Notes: generated by a model not told the origin, from the sequence alone. Shown: positions 1 to 9,982, counted from the stretch's first letter. The stretch: DNA of 64,000 nucleotides from Streptomyces thinghirensis (GCA_021502835.1 JAKFGP010000011.1:72476-136475); one strand, 5' to 3'. Program-made: numbers and translations.

Positions 1-183
1 GCCGGACTGGGCGAGCAGCATCACGAGGATCACCGCGCCCACACCGCCGATCATGGTGTTCTTCGCCTTGATGCCGATGGACAGCGCGACGAACGCGATG
101 ATGCCCATGGGCCCGTACTTCCATTGCACGAGCTGCTCGAACCCGATGGCCAGAGCGGCGACGACGATGGCGATGAGCGGCAT
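1..183 (-). CDS. Small two-helix membrane protein, partial (upstream copy)
   Basis: Reading leftward from ATG at 183, the frame gives a 61-residue hydrophobic peptide that runs off the window edge without a stop. It begins MPLIAIVVAALAIGFEQ, then LVQWKYGPMG, then a second hydrophobic stretch with SIGIKAK and GGVGAVILV. The same pattern (FEQ-VQWKYG-GI, IGIKAK, VGAV) recurs in the protein at 1263-1451, so the two are paralogues. Each is transcribed away from a GntR regulator gene, which suggests the membrane protein and regulator work together. I do not recognise a biochemical function; two membrane helices with a short WKYG loop are all that can be seen. Confidence 0.75.
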   Translation of the reverse strand, partial: MPLIAIVVAALAIGFEQLVQWKYGPMGIIAFVALSIGIKAKNTMIGGVGAVILVMLLAQSG

Positions 184-239
184 GGTGGTCCCCCCTGTCA
201 CCGTGGTGGCCAACCCCTGAAGGTCCGACCACGTTGCTC

Positions 240-256
240 AAGTTGGCTGCCAACTT
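240..256. promoter_or_regulatory. Perfect palindrome in the divergent spacer upstream of devE-like gene
   Basis: AAGTTGGCTGCCAACTT is an 8-bp perfect inverted repeat around one central base, lying between the leftward small membrane protein and the rightward GntR gene. It fits a GntR dimer operator. A related AGTTGG-CAA-CCAACT palindrome occupies the equivalent position before the second copy. Autoregulation or cross-regulation by the two adjacent GntR proteins is inferred, not shown. Confidence 0.6.
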
Positions 257-342
257 CACTGTACTTATCTCCGCTTGGGCGCGTCTCATAACCACCTTCC
301 CGCGAACTGCCTAAAGATGGCGAGAAGTTGTAGTGTTTGGTC

Positions 343-1250
343 GTGGAGCCGGAACATGCCCCCGTCAACGGGCGGAAGAGACCGCAGCGGCCACAGCGAA
401 CACACCGCGAGGTGGCCGACGAACTGCGCGCCCGGATCAGGTCCGGTCGGCTGCAGCCGGGCCAGCGCATGCCCACCCAGGCCCAGTTGGCCGACGAGTT
501 CGGCGCGTGGAGCGCGGCGCCGTCCGCCAGGCCCTGCGCATCCTGCAGTCGGAACGTCTGCTCACCAATGTGTCCAAGGGGAGCCCCGCGACCGTCGCGC
601 CCGACCTCCACGGCGCCCTGACCGGGCCCGCGGCGCCGCCGATGCCCACCACGGTCGCCCTCGCGCCCCGCATCGCCGAGGCCTTCGCCGCCCCGCACGT
701 AGAGATCGACGCCCTGTGCCTGACCTCGGTCTCCTCACCCTCGCCCTCGGCGAACCGCTGCGCCAGATCCACGCGGGGCGACTGAAACCGGCCAAGATCG
801 ACGTACGCGTCCTGCTGCCGAGCCGGAACATCGCGCTGGCCTTCCCGGTGGCGGTGGCGGGCCGCGGGCCGGCGACCCGGTGCTACGAGCGGTGGCTGGC
901 CATGCGCAACGCCCAGGGACAGGTGCTCCAGCACAACCTGCTCGGCCTGCGGGCCACGCACGGCATCGACGTGCGCGTGACCTTCCGCGCGCTGCCCTTC
1001 ACGCCGCCGGTGAAGCTGTACGTGCTCAACGGCGCGGAGGCCCTCTTCGCGTACTACACCCTCCAGTCGGCGTGAGCAGGAGATCGACCACGAGCCGATG
1101 GAGATGTACGACGCGGAGGGCATCCGCTCGACGCTGTTCGCCTTCGATCAGGGCGGTGGCCTGCGCGACGGGGTGTTCGTGAAGCAGTCGCGGCTGTGGT
1201 TCGACGCGCTGTGGGAGACGATCAGTTCGGAGCTGCTGCTCACCGCCTGA
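343..1250 (+). CDS. devE: GntR-family regulator, DevA paralogue (devE-like), frameshifted in this sequence
   Basis: The protein starts at GTG 343 (VEPEHAPVNGRK), in the same position as its paralogue at 1606. An N-terminal GntR winged helix can be read (HREVADELRARI, GQRMPTQAQLADEF, then RGAVRQALRILQSERLLTNVSKG), followed by a long effector-type C-terminal domain with VLLPSRNIALAFPV, QVLQHNLLGLRATHGIDVRV and ALPFTPPVKLYVLNG, ending near WFDALWETISSELLLTA. Continuity needs frame changes near 505, 735 and 1070. The C-terminal domain is about 70% alike between this and the next GntR protein by eye. In S. coelicolor the devA paralogue next to devA is called devE and affects development; the symbol rests on that gene order and similarity. 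Confidence 0.75.
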
Positions 1251-1262
1251 TCACCTCCCCGG

Positions 1263-1451
1263 TCACAGCGCGGGGCCCGCGACCAGCAGGGCCAGCACCA
1301 CCGCTCCGACGGAGCTGACGGACGGGCTCTTGGCCTTGATGCCGATGGTGAGCAGGAGCAGGCCGACGATGCCGGAGGCGCCGTACTTCCACTGGACGAT
1401 CTGCTCGAAGGCGACGACGAGGACCGCGGAGACAAGGGCGAGAACGGGCAT
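1263..1451 (-). CDS. Small two-helix membrane protein (second copy)
   Basis: An intact 62-residue reading frame, MPVLALVSAVLVVAFEQ then IVQWKYGASG and a second hydrophobic segment with TIGIKAK and VGAVVLALLV. It is paralogous to the partial protein at the left edge. It sits between the two GntR genes, its stop 12 bp after the devE-like stop, and is transcribed toward that gene and away from devA. The role is unknown; the topology suggests two transmembrane helices joined by a conserved QWKYG turn. Confidence 0.8.
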   Translation of the reverse strand: MPVLALVSAVLVVAFEQIVQWKYGASGIVGLLLLTIGIKAKSPSVSSVGAVVLALLVAGPAL

Positions 1452-1466
1452 GGTCTTTCCCCCTTC

Positions 1467-1490
1467 GGAAGTTTGGAACGGGAAACTTCC
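1467..1490. promoter_or_regulatory. Inverted repeat just upstream of the small membrane protein gene
   Basis: GGAAGTTT and AAACTTCC form 8-bp arms around an 8-bp spacer, immediately upstream of the leftward ATG at 1451. It overlaps the region where that gene's ribosome binding site and promoter should be, so it could be an operator or a short leader hairpin. Confidence 0.4.
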
Positions 1491-1503
1491 GCCAACTAGA
1501 CCA

Positions 1504-1518
1504 AGTTGGCAACCAACT
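1504..1518. promoter_or_regulatory. Palindrome upstream of devA
   Basis: AGTTGG-CAA-CCAACT, a 6-bp inverted repeat with 3-bp centre, lies about 90 bp before the devA start and shares its half-site (AGTTGG) with the palindrome at 240-256. Conservation of the half-site between two duplicated intergenic regions supports an operator for the DevA-type regulators. Confidence 0.55.
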
Positions 1519-1605
1519 CTGACTATGTTGTCCCCACTTGGCTACTATCTATAAACAAGTTTCAAACAACTCCCTGTAGGTAGGTCGAAGTTGTAGCGTT
1601 TGGTC

Positions 1606-2475
1606 GTGACTCAGGAGAACGTGTCCGTGAACGGCAGCAGAAGGCTCTCGTCCCAGGAGATCGCCGAGATCCTGCGGGAGCGGATCCGCGGGGAGACCTC
1701 AAGGCGGGCGACCGCCTGCCCACCCAGGCCGAGCTGGCCGACGAGTTCAAGGTGGAGCGCGGCACCGTCCGCCAGGCCCTGCAGGGCGCTCCAGGAGGAC
1801 GGCCTGCTCACCAACGTCAGCAAGGGCAGCCCGCCCCGCATCGCCGAGCCGGCCACGCCCCGGGGCGAGCCGCAGCCGACGATGGTGGCGCTCGGGCCGC
1901 GGCTGGCGGAGGCGTTCTCGGCACCGCGGGTCCGGGTCGACGTCGTGTGCCACACCTCGGAGACGCTGATGCTGGCCCTGAGCGAGCCGCTCCGCCTGAT
2001 CCACGAGGGCCGCATTCACCCGGAGTCCATCGACTTCCGCGTCCTGATGCCGTCGCGGGACATCGAGCTGGCCTTCCCCGTCCTGGTCGAGGACGAGGAG
2101 GACGACCCCGTGCACCAGCGCTGGCTCCAGATGCGCAACGCCCAGGCCCGGGTGCTCCAGCACAACCTGCACGCCGTACGCTCCACCCACCGCGTCGACG
2201 TGCACATCGCCTTCCGCGCGCTGCCCTTCACCCCGCCGATGAAGCTCTACCTGCTCAACGGCGACGAGGCGCTCCTCGGCTACTACATGCTCACCCGGCG
2301 CGAGGAGGAGTACGAGAGCAGGACGCTGCAGATGTACGACGCCCTCGGCTCCCAGTCGCTGCTGTTCTCCTTCCTGAAGCGGGCGGGTCACCGGGACGCG
2401 GTGTTCGTGGAGGAATCACAGAAGTGGTTCGACGCCCTCTGGGAAACCATCACCTCGGACATGACACTCTCCTAG
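1606..2475 (+). CDS. devA: GntR-family developmental regulator DevA
   Basis: Starts at GTG 1606 (VTQENVSVNGSRR); the bases before the start resemble those before the devE-like start. The winged helix covers roughly residues 15-75 (SSQEIAEILRERIRG, PTQAELADEFKVERGTVRQAL, EDGLLTNVSKGS) and needs small frame corrections near 1695 and 1785. The remaining ~200 residues are open and intact: DVVCHTSETLMLALSEPLR, VLMPSRDIELAFPVLV, ARVLQHNLHAVRSTHRV and a C-terminus FDALWETITSDMTLS. In S. coelicolor devA is co-transcribed with the phosphatase gene devB, and mutants are blocked in aerial hypha development. Here devB follows with a 1-base overlap (TAGTG), which supports the same operon. Confidence 0.85.
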   Translation: MTQENVSVNGSRRLSSQEIAEILRERIRGETSRRATACPPRPSWPTSSRWSAAPSARPCRALQEDGLLTNVSKGSPPRIAEPATPRGEPQPTMVALGPRLAEAFSAPRVRVDVVCHTSETLMLALSEPLRLIHEGRIHPESIDFRVLMPSRDIELAFPVLVEDEEDDPVHQRWLQMRNAQARVLQHNLHAVRSTHRVDVHIAFRALPFTPPMKLYLLNGDEALLGYYMLTRREEEYESRTLQMYDALGSQSLLFSFLKRAGHRDAVFVEESQKWFDALWETITSDMTLS

Positions 2476-3229
2476 TGACTTCTGATACGGATCAGACGGA
2501 ACCGGTGGCCGAGCAGGCCGATGGGCTGAGAGATCTGGTCCTGGGCGCCCGGGTCGTCCTCTGGGACTTCGACGGCCCCGTCTGCAGGCTGTTCGCGGGC
2601 TACTCCGCGGACCGGGTCGCGGGCGAACTGGTGGACTGGCTGGCGCGGTTGGGGCTCAAGGAGCTGCTGAGCGAGGAGGAGCAGGTCCATCCGGACCCGC
2701 ACGTCCTGCTGGGGGCGGTCGACCGCAGGCGGCACCGCAGTGACCTCGCGGCCGACTTCGAGGAGCGGCTGACCCGTGAGGAGCTGCGCGCCGTGCCCAC
2801 CGCGCGGCCGACGGCGTATGCGGACCCCCTGATCCGGACCTGGACCGCGCTGGGTGTCGGACTGGCGGTCACGACCAACAACTCGCCGCGCGTGGTGGGC
2901 GAGTACCTCGCCACGCGGGGCCTGCTGGATTGCTTCGCCCCCACATCTACGGCCGCACCCGGGATCTGCACCTGCTCAAACCCGACCCGTACTGCCTGAA
3001 CCGGGCCCTCCGAGCGATGGGCGCCGCCCCCGGGCAGGCGCTGATGGTCGGCGACACCACGTCCGACCTGACCGCCGCCCGACGGGCCGGGGTGCCGTTC
3101 CTGGGCTACGCACGCGACGACGAGAAGGCGAAGCTCCTGAGACGGGCCGGCGCGGAAACGGTCGTGCACTCACTGGAGCCGGTACTGAGGCTGCTGTGGG
3201 AGGACGGCCGGGTGCGCGGCCACGCCTGA
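2475..3229 (+). CDS. devB: HAD-superfamily phosphatase/hydrolase DevB
   Basis: The GTG at 2475 shares its first base with the devA stop, so translation is probably coupled. HAD motif I is RVVLWDFDGPVC (nucleophile and acid/base aspartates of DxD); motif II lies around VTTNNSPRVVGEYL; the motif III lysine is in LLKPDPYCL; motif IV is LMVGDTTSDLTAARRAG. The C-terminus reads PFLGYARDDEKAKLLRRAGA. One frame change near 2940 separates motif II from motif III. The length (~250 residues) and motif order fit a small phosphatase of the phosphoglycolate phosphatase type. The substrate is unknown; the devA-devB pairing implies a developmental role. Confidence 0.82.
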
Positions 3230-3464
3230 GTCACGACGTCAGGACGGTCTCGGGCCGGGACCGCCGGCCGATCCCGTGCGACGGGTGACCGGGGGCCCGG
3301 GTGGCGGGGGCTGATTCGCCCGTTCCGGTCACCCGAGTTGCCCAAGTGCGGTCCGGATACTGGAGTACTTCCAGCGGGGCACGTGTCCTGGCTGTACTGT
3401 GTGCCCACTTTCTTCGTCGCAGCATGAAGATCTGGCGCGTCGCAAGTCCCTCCTGGAGCACTCC

Positions 3465-5685
3465 GTGAGTCGTCCGTCCCCGCTTGGCAAGCCGGCACTG
3501 GAGCGGGCGGCGGATGAGGCGTTCGACCGGTTCCTCGCCCACGCGACGGCACTGGGGCGGTTCGGACGGGGCCACCACAACCTCAACTACATGGTGCGCC
3601 CCCTCACCCCCGAGGACTCGCGGCTGGTCGCCGCCGAGAACGGCGCGCCGGTCACCGTCCGCAAACGCATCCCGTCCGCCCTGCCGGTGGTGATCCGGAC
3701 CTGGCAGGACGAGGCCGACCTGCTCAACCGGATCTGGGGTGTGCTGCACAACGTCCCGCGCTGTCTGGCCAAGCACCGTGACGTCGTCGTCCTCAGTTAC
3801 GTCGAGGGCGTGCCCCTGTCGAGCGTCTGCCCGGGGCGACCGCCCGTCGACCACGACCTGATCGTCGCCCTGGCGGGGCTGCTCGCCGACATGACGCGGG
3901 TGCGCAGGCAGCACCTGCCTCCGTTGCCGGTCTCCTGGCCCCGGTCCAGCAGGGACGGCAGCGCGTTCCTCAAAGCGCTGGCGTTCGCGGCCGAGGAGCA
4001 GATCAGGCAGCGCAACCGGGCGGAGTTCGGCGGCCTGTTCGCCATGCTGGGCATTCCGGAGGACGCCATGGTCCGGTTCGCCGAACGGGTGCCCACCCTC
4101 GTCAGCCGTCCCTTCAGCCTGCTCCACACGGACCTGCACCGGGACAACGTGATCGTCTCCTACGGCGGGGACCCTCCACTGATCTGCGTCGACTGGGAAC
4201 TGGCCGGTTACGGCGACCCCCTCCACGACCTCGCCACCCACCTGGTGCGCATGCGCTACCCCGACCACCAGTGGCCGGAGGTCATCGAGGCCTGGCGCAA
4301 GGTGATGGGGAGCGGCGCGGCAAGGCCGTCAACGGCCTGGGCCGGGATCTGAGGCACTATGTCGCGTTCGAGCGGGCCCAGTCCGTGTACCCGGACATCA
4401 TGCGGGCCGCGAAGTCGCTCGGCGACCGCTTCGACCAGCGGGACCTGGACGCCGCGACCCGGGCGGTGCGCCGGGCGCTGGTGGCGGCGGAGGAACCGCT
4501 GCGTCTGAGGCGCGTGCCGGACGAGCCGGCCATCGAACGCATCCTCTTCCGGTGGAACGAGTCGCACGGCGTCCGGCCCAGCCGGGAACGGACCCTCGAC
4601 CGGATCGTGTGGGAGCGCGACCGGAGGGTCCGCATCCGCGGTGACTTCCCCGCCTGGGCGGTCGGCCGGGCGCTGCTGGAGGAGGGCGCGGCCGCCGCCG
4701 ACCGGGTCTCAAGGGGACCGCACATCTGAACACGGCGGTGCACGTCGAGGGCGTCGGTTTCCCCGTCATGGTCCGCCGGAAGGTGGGCGCCGCCGAATCC
4801 CTGGAGCGCCGGTTCCTCAGCGAGCACGCCGTGCTGACGGCGATCGAACGCTCCGGGGCGCGCGTACGGGCTCCGCGGTGCTGGCCCTGGGCACCAGCGG
4901 GCTGCGCGAGCAGTTCACCATCCACTCCTACGAAGGGCCGGCCGGCGGCTTCCGCCCCCCGGAGCACCCCGAGCACGGGCTGCGCCCGCACGAGGCGGAC
5001 GACCTCGTGGACCAGCTGGGCGCGCTGACCGAGGTCGAGTGCGGAGAGCTGGACCCGCTGAACGGGGCCGCCTTCTATCCCTGGCTGCGCGGCGAGCTGG
5101 TGCGCATGGTGGGCGAGCTGCCCAAGGCCACGATGGACCTGGCCCGCGAACTGGGACTGCCGGACAACGTGCGGCTGGCCGAGATCCTCACCCGGCACAC
5201 CCTGAGCCGGCGCAGGCCCGTACTGCTGCACGGTGACCTCAACCCGTGGAACCTGGTGCGCCGCCCGGACGGGGGCCTGACGCTCATCGACTGGGAGATG
5301 GCCATGGTGGGCGATCCCCTGTACGACCTCGTCCGCCACATGCACCTCACGCCGACGCGGCCGGAGATCCGCGACCGCATGTTCCGGCGGTGGGAGCGCC
5401 GGCTGCCGCCGGACTGCGCCCGCGACTGGCGCGACGACTGGCGTGTGTACCGGTGGATCGAGACCGTCCGCTCCGCCTACGTCGACCTGCACCGCCTGGT
5501 GACCGGCGCCGGCCTGGAGGCGCCCAACGTCCAGCGCGCCGTCCAGGCCTACGCGATGACGCTGGCCGAGGCCACGGCGGCCCTCGGCCTGCCGGACAAG
5601 TCCACGGCCAATCCCCACCTCGCCCCGCGTTGCCGCACGGAGCCCGCGGGGGCCACGGGCGGCCCTGGTCCCGGCGGACGCCTGA
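3465..5685 (+). CDS. Protein with two tandem aminoglycoside-phosphotransferase-type kinase domains
   Basis: I start it at GTG 3465 (VSRPSPLGKPALERA), which has GGAG upstream. Domain 1 has an N-lobe with GRGHHNLNYMVRP and VTVRKRI, the catalytic loop SLLHTDLHRDNVIV and the metal-binding segment LICVDWELAGYGDPLHDL. A helical linker follows (YVAFERAQSVYPDI, then DRIVWERDRRVRI). A second N-lobe begins at LKGTAHLNTAVHV and VMVRRKVG, with its own catalytic loop PVLLHGDLNPWNLV and LTLIDWEMAMVGDPLYDL. Frame changes near 4310, 4720, 4880 and 5625 must be corrected. The second domain has no start codon of its own that I can find, so one ~730-residue double kinase is preferred over two genes. The substrate is unknown. 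Confidence 0.65.
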
Positions 5686-5725
5686 GCCGTCACCGGGGCC
5701 GGCGGACCCGGCGTAGGGTCGTCGC

Positions 5726-6338
5726 ATGGTGGAGACCGGCCTGCGTGAGCGCAAGAGGCAGCGGACGATCCAGTCGCTGTCGGACATCGCCATCGGCCTC
5801 TTCGTGGAGAAGGGGTTCGACGCGGTGTCGGTCGCCGAGGTGGCCGCCGCGCCGAGGTGTCCAAGCCGACGCTCTTCCGGTACTTCCCGGCGAAGGAGGA
5901 CCTCGTCCTGCACCGCATCGCCGACCACGAGGGCGAGGCGGCACGGGTGGCGGGGGAGGGGCCGGCGCCGCTCGCCGCGCTGCGCCGGCACTTCCTCGCG
6001 GGGCTGGAGCGGTCCGACCCGGTGACCGGGCTCAGTGACGATCCCGACGTACCTCGCCTTCCACGCGCTGCTCTTACGGCACCCCCGCCCTCGTCGCCCG
6101 GCTGCACACGCACCTGGAGCGGTCGGAGAACGCGCTCGCCGAGGCCCTCGGCGGCGACCTGGAGGCCAGGCTGGCCGCCGGGCAGATCATCGCCGTGCGG
6201 CGGGTCCTAGCGCAGGAGAACTGGCGCCGGATCGCGGGCGGGGAGGGCGTGGCGGAGGTGCGGGGTGACGCCGTGGCGGCGGCGGAGCGGGCGTTCGGCG
6301 GGCTGGCGGCGGGGCTGCCGGGGCTCGACCGGCCGTAA
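5726..6338 (+). CDS. TetR-family transcriptional regulator
   Basis: ATG 5726 gives MVETGLRERKRQRTIQSLSDIAIGLFVEKGFDAVSVAEVA, then after a frame change near 5850 VSKPTLFRYFPAKEDLVLHR. Together these are the complete N-terminal TetR helix-turn-helix, including the recognition helix ending YFPAKEDL. A second frame change near 6045 leads to a C-terminal helical ligand/dimer domain (LHTHLERSENALAEAL, QENWRRIAGG) ending at TAA 6338. Total length is about 200 residues, normal for the family. A perfect inverted repeat directly downstream (6354-6377) may be an operator shared with the next gene. Confidence 0.8.
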
Positions 6339-6353
6339 CCCGGTCGTCTCGCG

Positions 6354-6377
6354 ACCGAGTAAAAAACGTAACTCGGT
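6354..6377. promoter_or_regulatory. Inverted repeat between TetR gene and HelD-like gene
   Basis: ACCGAGT and ACTCGGT are perfect 7-bp arms with a 10-bp A-rich centre (AAAAAACGTA). The repeat sits 27 bp before the start codon of the HelD-like gene, where it would cover the promoter, and follows the TetR stop by 16 bp. It may be a TetR operator; a weak terminator is the alternative, but the spacer is long for a hairpin. Confidence 0.45.
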
Positions 6378-6403
6378 AACGTCATTCGGGTACGCTCGAT
6401 GGA

Positions 6404-8470
6404 ATGACGTCACCCGACCCCGCCCTCCAGCACGCCCTCGCCCAGGAACGCGCCCACCACGACCACTGCCGTACCGCTCTCGCCGCCATGGTCGACGGAG
6501 CCCGGGAACACGTGGTCACCGGCGAGGACGTCTCCGCCTCCGGTGCCGACGCCGAGGTGCTCGGACACCGGCTGCGCAGTCGGGCCGAGGCGCTGCGCGA
6601 ACTGCCCGAGGGGCCGCTGTTCTTCGGACGACTGGACTTCGCCGCGCATCAGGACACGGACACCGGCGGCGACCCGGCCGGGCTGCACGTCGGCCGGTTG
6701 CGGGTCACCGAGGACCCCGCCGCCCCGCCCTCGTCGTCGACTGGCGCGCCCCCGTCGCCCGGGCCTTCTACCAGGCCACCGCCGACGACCCGCGCGGTGT
6801 CGCCGTCCGCCGCCGTTTCGGCTGGGCGCCCGGCGGCCGCGGGGACTCGGCCGACCTCACCGGGCTGGAGGACGAGCGGCTCGGCGCAGGCGAGTCCCGG
6901 GCGAGCGACATCGTCGCCCGCGAGATCGAACGGCCCCGCGTCGGACCCATGCGGGACATCGCCGCCACCATCCAGCCCGAGCAGGACGACCTGGTCCGCG
7001 CGGACCTCACCGCCACGGTCTGCGTCCAGGGCGCCCCGGGCACCGGGAAGACCGCCGTCGGACTGCACCGGGCCGCGTACCTGCTCTACACCCACCCGCA
7101 GCGCATCCGGCGGGGCGGACTGCTGATCCTCGGCCCCCAACCCCACCTTCCTCTCCTACATCGCCGAGGTACTGCCCGCCCTCGGCGAGACCGGCGTACG
7201 GCAGTCCACGCTCCCCCAGGAGATCGCCCGGCACCCGGTCACCGGCACCGACGACGAGCGGGCCGCCGCCGTCAAGCACGACGCCCGGATGGCCGAGGTG
7301 CTGCGCCGCGCCCTGTACGCGCGCGTGGCCGCCGGCGCCGCCGACTCCCTCGCCGTACCGGACGGCTCCTACCGCTGGCGGGTCCCGGCCGACGAGTCGG
7401 CCCCGGATCGTGGCGGACGTACGGGACGAGGAACCGCCGTACACCGTCGGACGGGAGCGGGTGCGGGCCCGGATCGTGCGGTACGTCCAGGACCTGGCCG
7501 AGCGGCGCGCCGGGCGCGCGGACGGACGCCTGGGTGCGCCGGATCGAACGGTCCCGCCCGGTCGGCGCCCACCTCGACTCCGTCTGGCCCCGGGGTGCGT
7601 CCCGAGGAGGTCGTCGCGCGGCTGCTCGGCGACCCCGACGCGCTGGCGCGGGCCGCCGACGGGCTGCTGGACGACGACGAGCAGAAGGCGGTCCGGTGGT
7701 CGGCGGCCGGTGCGCCGCGGTCGTGGCGGTCGGCCCGCTGGTCCGCCGCCGACCTGGTCCTCCTCGACGAGGTCGGCGGGCTCCTCGAACACCCCGAGGG
7801 CTACAGGCACATCGTCGTCGACGAGGCCCAGGACCTCTCCCCGATGGAGTGCCGGGCCATCGCCCGCCGGGCCGCCTTCGGATCGCTCCACCGTCCTCGG
7901 CGACCTGGCCCAGGGGACCACGCCGTGGGCGGCGCGGTCGTGGCGGACGACCCTCGCGCACCTGGGCCGGCCGGACGCGACCGTGACGCCGCTGACCACC
8001 GGTTTCCGGGTGCCGCAGGCGGTCGTCGGCCTCGCCAACCGGCTGCTGGCGCGGCTGGACGTGGACGTGCCGGCGGCCCGCTCCCCGCGCGGGGACGGCG
8101 AGCTGACGATGCGCCCCGTCGCACCCGGGGAGGTCGGGAGCCGCGGTCGTCGACGCCGTACGGGACGCTCTCGCCCGGGAGGGCTCCGTCGGTGTCGTCG
8201 CCGCCGACGCGGACGTGCCCCGGACGCGGCACGCCCTCGACGCCGCCGGGATCGCGGCGGCGGGACCAGAGGCGCTGGGCGCCCGGGTGGCCGTGGTGCC
8301 CGCGAGTGTCGTCAAGGGACTGGAGTACGACCACGTCGTCGCCGTCGAACCGGCGGCGATCGCGGAGGCGGAGGGCCCCGGAGGGCGGGGCCTGCAACCG
8401 GCTGTACGTGGTGCTCACCCGCGCGGTGTCCCGGCTGGACGTGGTGCACGGGCGGCCCCTGCCCTTCTGA
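6404..8470 (+). CDS. helD: HelD-like RNA polymerase-recycling ATPase (UvrD/Rep superfamily 1)
   Basis: Starts at ATG 6404. The N-terminal arm has LFFGRLDFAAH, then LVVDWRAPVARAFYQAT, the signature that separates HelD-type proteins from ordinary UvrD helicases. Walker A is VQGAPGTGKTAVGLHRAAYL; Walker B is HIVVDEAQDLSPMECRA; motif III is VLGDLAQGTTPW; motif IV is TTGFRVPQAVVGLANRLL; motif V is VVKGLEYDHVVAVEP; motif VI is NRLYVVLTRAVSRLDVVHG. All canonical ATPase motifs are present once frame changes (near 6720, 7135, 7395, 7525, 7590, 7880, 8140, 8385) are corrected. The length of ~690 residues fits actinobacterial HelD. HelD proteins release stalled or rifamycin-bound RNA polymerase. The paralogue class is not determined. 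Confidence 0.75.
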
Positions 8471-8485
8471 CGTGCCGCGCGCGGG

Positions 8486-9383
8486 TCAGCTCCGGCCGAT
8501 CACCTCGGCGACCCGGGTGAACCCGTCCGTGCCGTGCCCGAGCGCGATGACCCGCCGGGCCTGACCCTCGATCACCCGCATCACGCTCGCGTCGATGCCG
8601 TGCGCCTCGGAGGCGTGGACGACGTGCGCCATGGTCGACGCGGCCGAGGTGATCGGGTTCAGCTCGCCCGAGTACGAACCGGCGTCGGTGTCGGCGGCGA
8701 ACTCGGTGAACAGCGGCGGCAGGATGGCGGCGATGCCCTGGGCGAAGGGGGCGAGTTCCGCGCCGGAGACGCCCTCCGCCCGGGCCACGGCGAGGGCGTG
8801 CGCATAGCCCCGCCATCGCCGTCCAGAAGATGTCGAGCAGCGCGATGTCGTAGGCCGCGGCCCGCCCGGCGTCCTCACCGAGGTGGGTGTGGGTGCCGCC
8901 GAGCGCCGCCAGCACGGGCCGGTGCTCCCGGTACAGCTCCTCGGGGCCGCTGTGCAGGAACACCGCGTCGTCCGTGCCGATGGTCGGGGTCGGCGTCATG
9001 ATCGCGCCGTCCAGGTAGCGGACGCCGTGCCGGCCGGCCCACTCGGCCGTGTCCCGGGCGCGGTCTGGGGTGTCGGCGCTCAGGTTCACGACCGATGCGG
9101 CCCTTGAGCGCGGCGGTGACGGCGTCCTGGCGCAGTACGGCGTCGAGGCGTCGTAGTTCACCACGCAGACGACGGTGAGTGGGCGAGGCGGCGACCGCCT
9201 CCTCCGCGCGAGCGGGCCGAGACCGCGCCCCGGGCGACCAGGTCGGCGTCCCGGCCGGGCGTGCGGTTCCAGACGGTGGTGCGCAGCCCGGCGGCCACGA
9301 ACGCCTCGGCCAGCGCCCGGCCCATCGGACCGAGGCCGAGAACGGTGACGGCGGCGGCGAGACTGGTCGGTGTGCACGGACAT
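8486..9383 (-). CDS. NAD(P)-dependent imine-reductase-like oxidoreductase
   Basis: Reading from ATG 9383: MSVHTDQ, then the Rossmann dinucleotide fold VTVLGLGPMGRALAEAF (GxGxxG) and TTVWNRTPGRDADLV. Later segments are VVNLSADTPDRARDTAEW, GVRYLDGAIMTPTPTIGTDDAVFLHSG (substrate loop), ALGGTHTHLGEDAGRAAAYDIALLD and a C-terminal helical dimer domain SGELNPITSAASTMAHVVHA ending VAEVIGRS. Frame changes occur near 9360, 9205, 9090 and 8815. The 6-phosphogluconate/hydroxyisobutyrate-type N-domain plus this C-terminus is typical of bacterial imine reductases. The gene is divergent from an HxlR regulator that may control it. Confidence 0.72.
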
Positions 9384-9433
9384 GGTTCAACTCCCGTAAC
9401 GTAGTGAGCAATTGGTGAGGAAAGGGGCACGGC

Positions 9434-9793
9434 ATGGCGCACCGGCGTCAGGATCCGAACGTCTGCGGGAGTGACCGCCGCGATCGCCGTGATCGAGGGC
9501 AAGTGGAAGACGACGCTGCTGTGGCTGCTGGAGTCCGGCCCGCAGCGGCCGGCCGAACTACGCCGGCGGGTGCCCGGCCTCACCGAGAAGGTGCTGACCC
9601 AGGCGCTGCGCGAGATGGAGGCGGACGGACTGGTGGACCGGCGGGTGTACGACGTGCTTCCGCTGAAGACGGAGTACTCCTGACCGCGTTCGGCCGCGAC
9701 CTCGCCGAGGCCCTCTCTCCTCTCTCCGACTGGGGCCACCGGCGCCTGGACAGGCTGGCCGGGCCGGAGACCACCACCCGCGCGGCCTCCTGA
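9434..9793 (+). CDS. HxlR-family winged-helix regulator
   Basis: ATG 9434 gives MAHRRQDPNVC; after a frame change near 9467 the diagnostic HxlR core follows: AIAVIEGKWKTTLLWLLESG, PAELRRRVPGLTEKVLTQAL, REMEADGLVDRRVYDVLPLKTEYSLT. A second change near 9680 leads to LTAFGRDLAEALSPLSDWGHRRLDRL. The N-terminal cysteine typical of redox- or aldehyde-responsive members is present at residue 11. It is transcribed divergently from the imine-reductase-like gene with a ~50-bp spacer, the usual arrangement for an HxlR repressor and its target. Confidence 0.8.
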   Translation: MAHRRQDPNVCGSDRRDRRDRGQVEDDAAVAAGVRPAAAGRTTPAGARPHREGADPGAARDGGGRTGGPAGVRRASAEDGVLLTAFGRDLAEALSPLSDWGHRRLDRLAGPETTTRAAS

Positions 9794-9982
9794 CGATCAC
9801 CCGCCCCTTCAGCTTCTGCCGAGGGGTGCGCGCTGCCAAGTACGCACAAAAAAGTGGGTAGGGCCGTCCTGTCCCGGGCGATGACTTTGCTCCAGGAATA
9901 CCGGTCCTCCTCGCGAACACCCGTGCCGGGCGCGGTGTTGGAGTGCGCCCTCATGACCGGCCCCGTGACGGGAGACCGCCCT

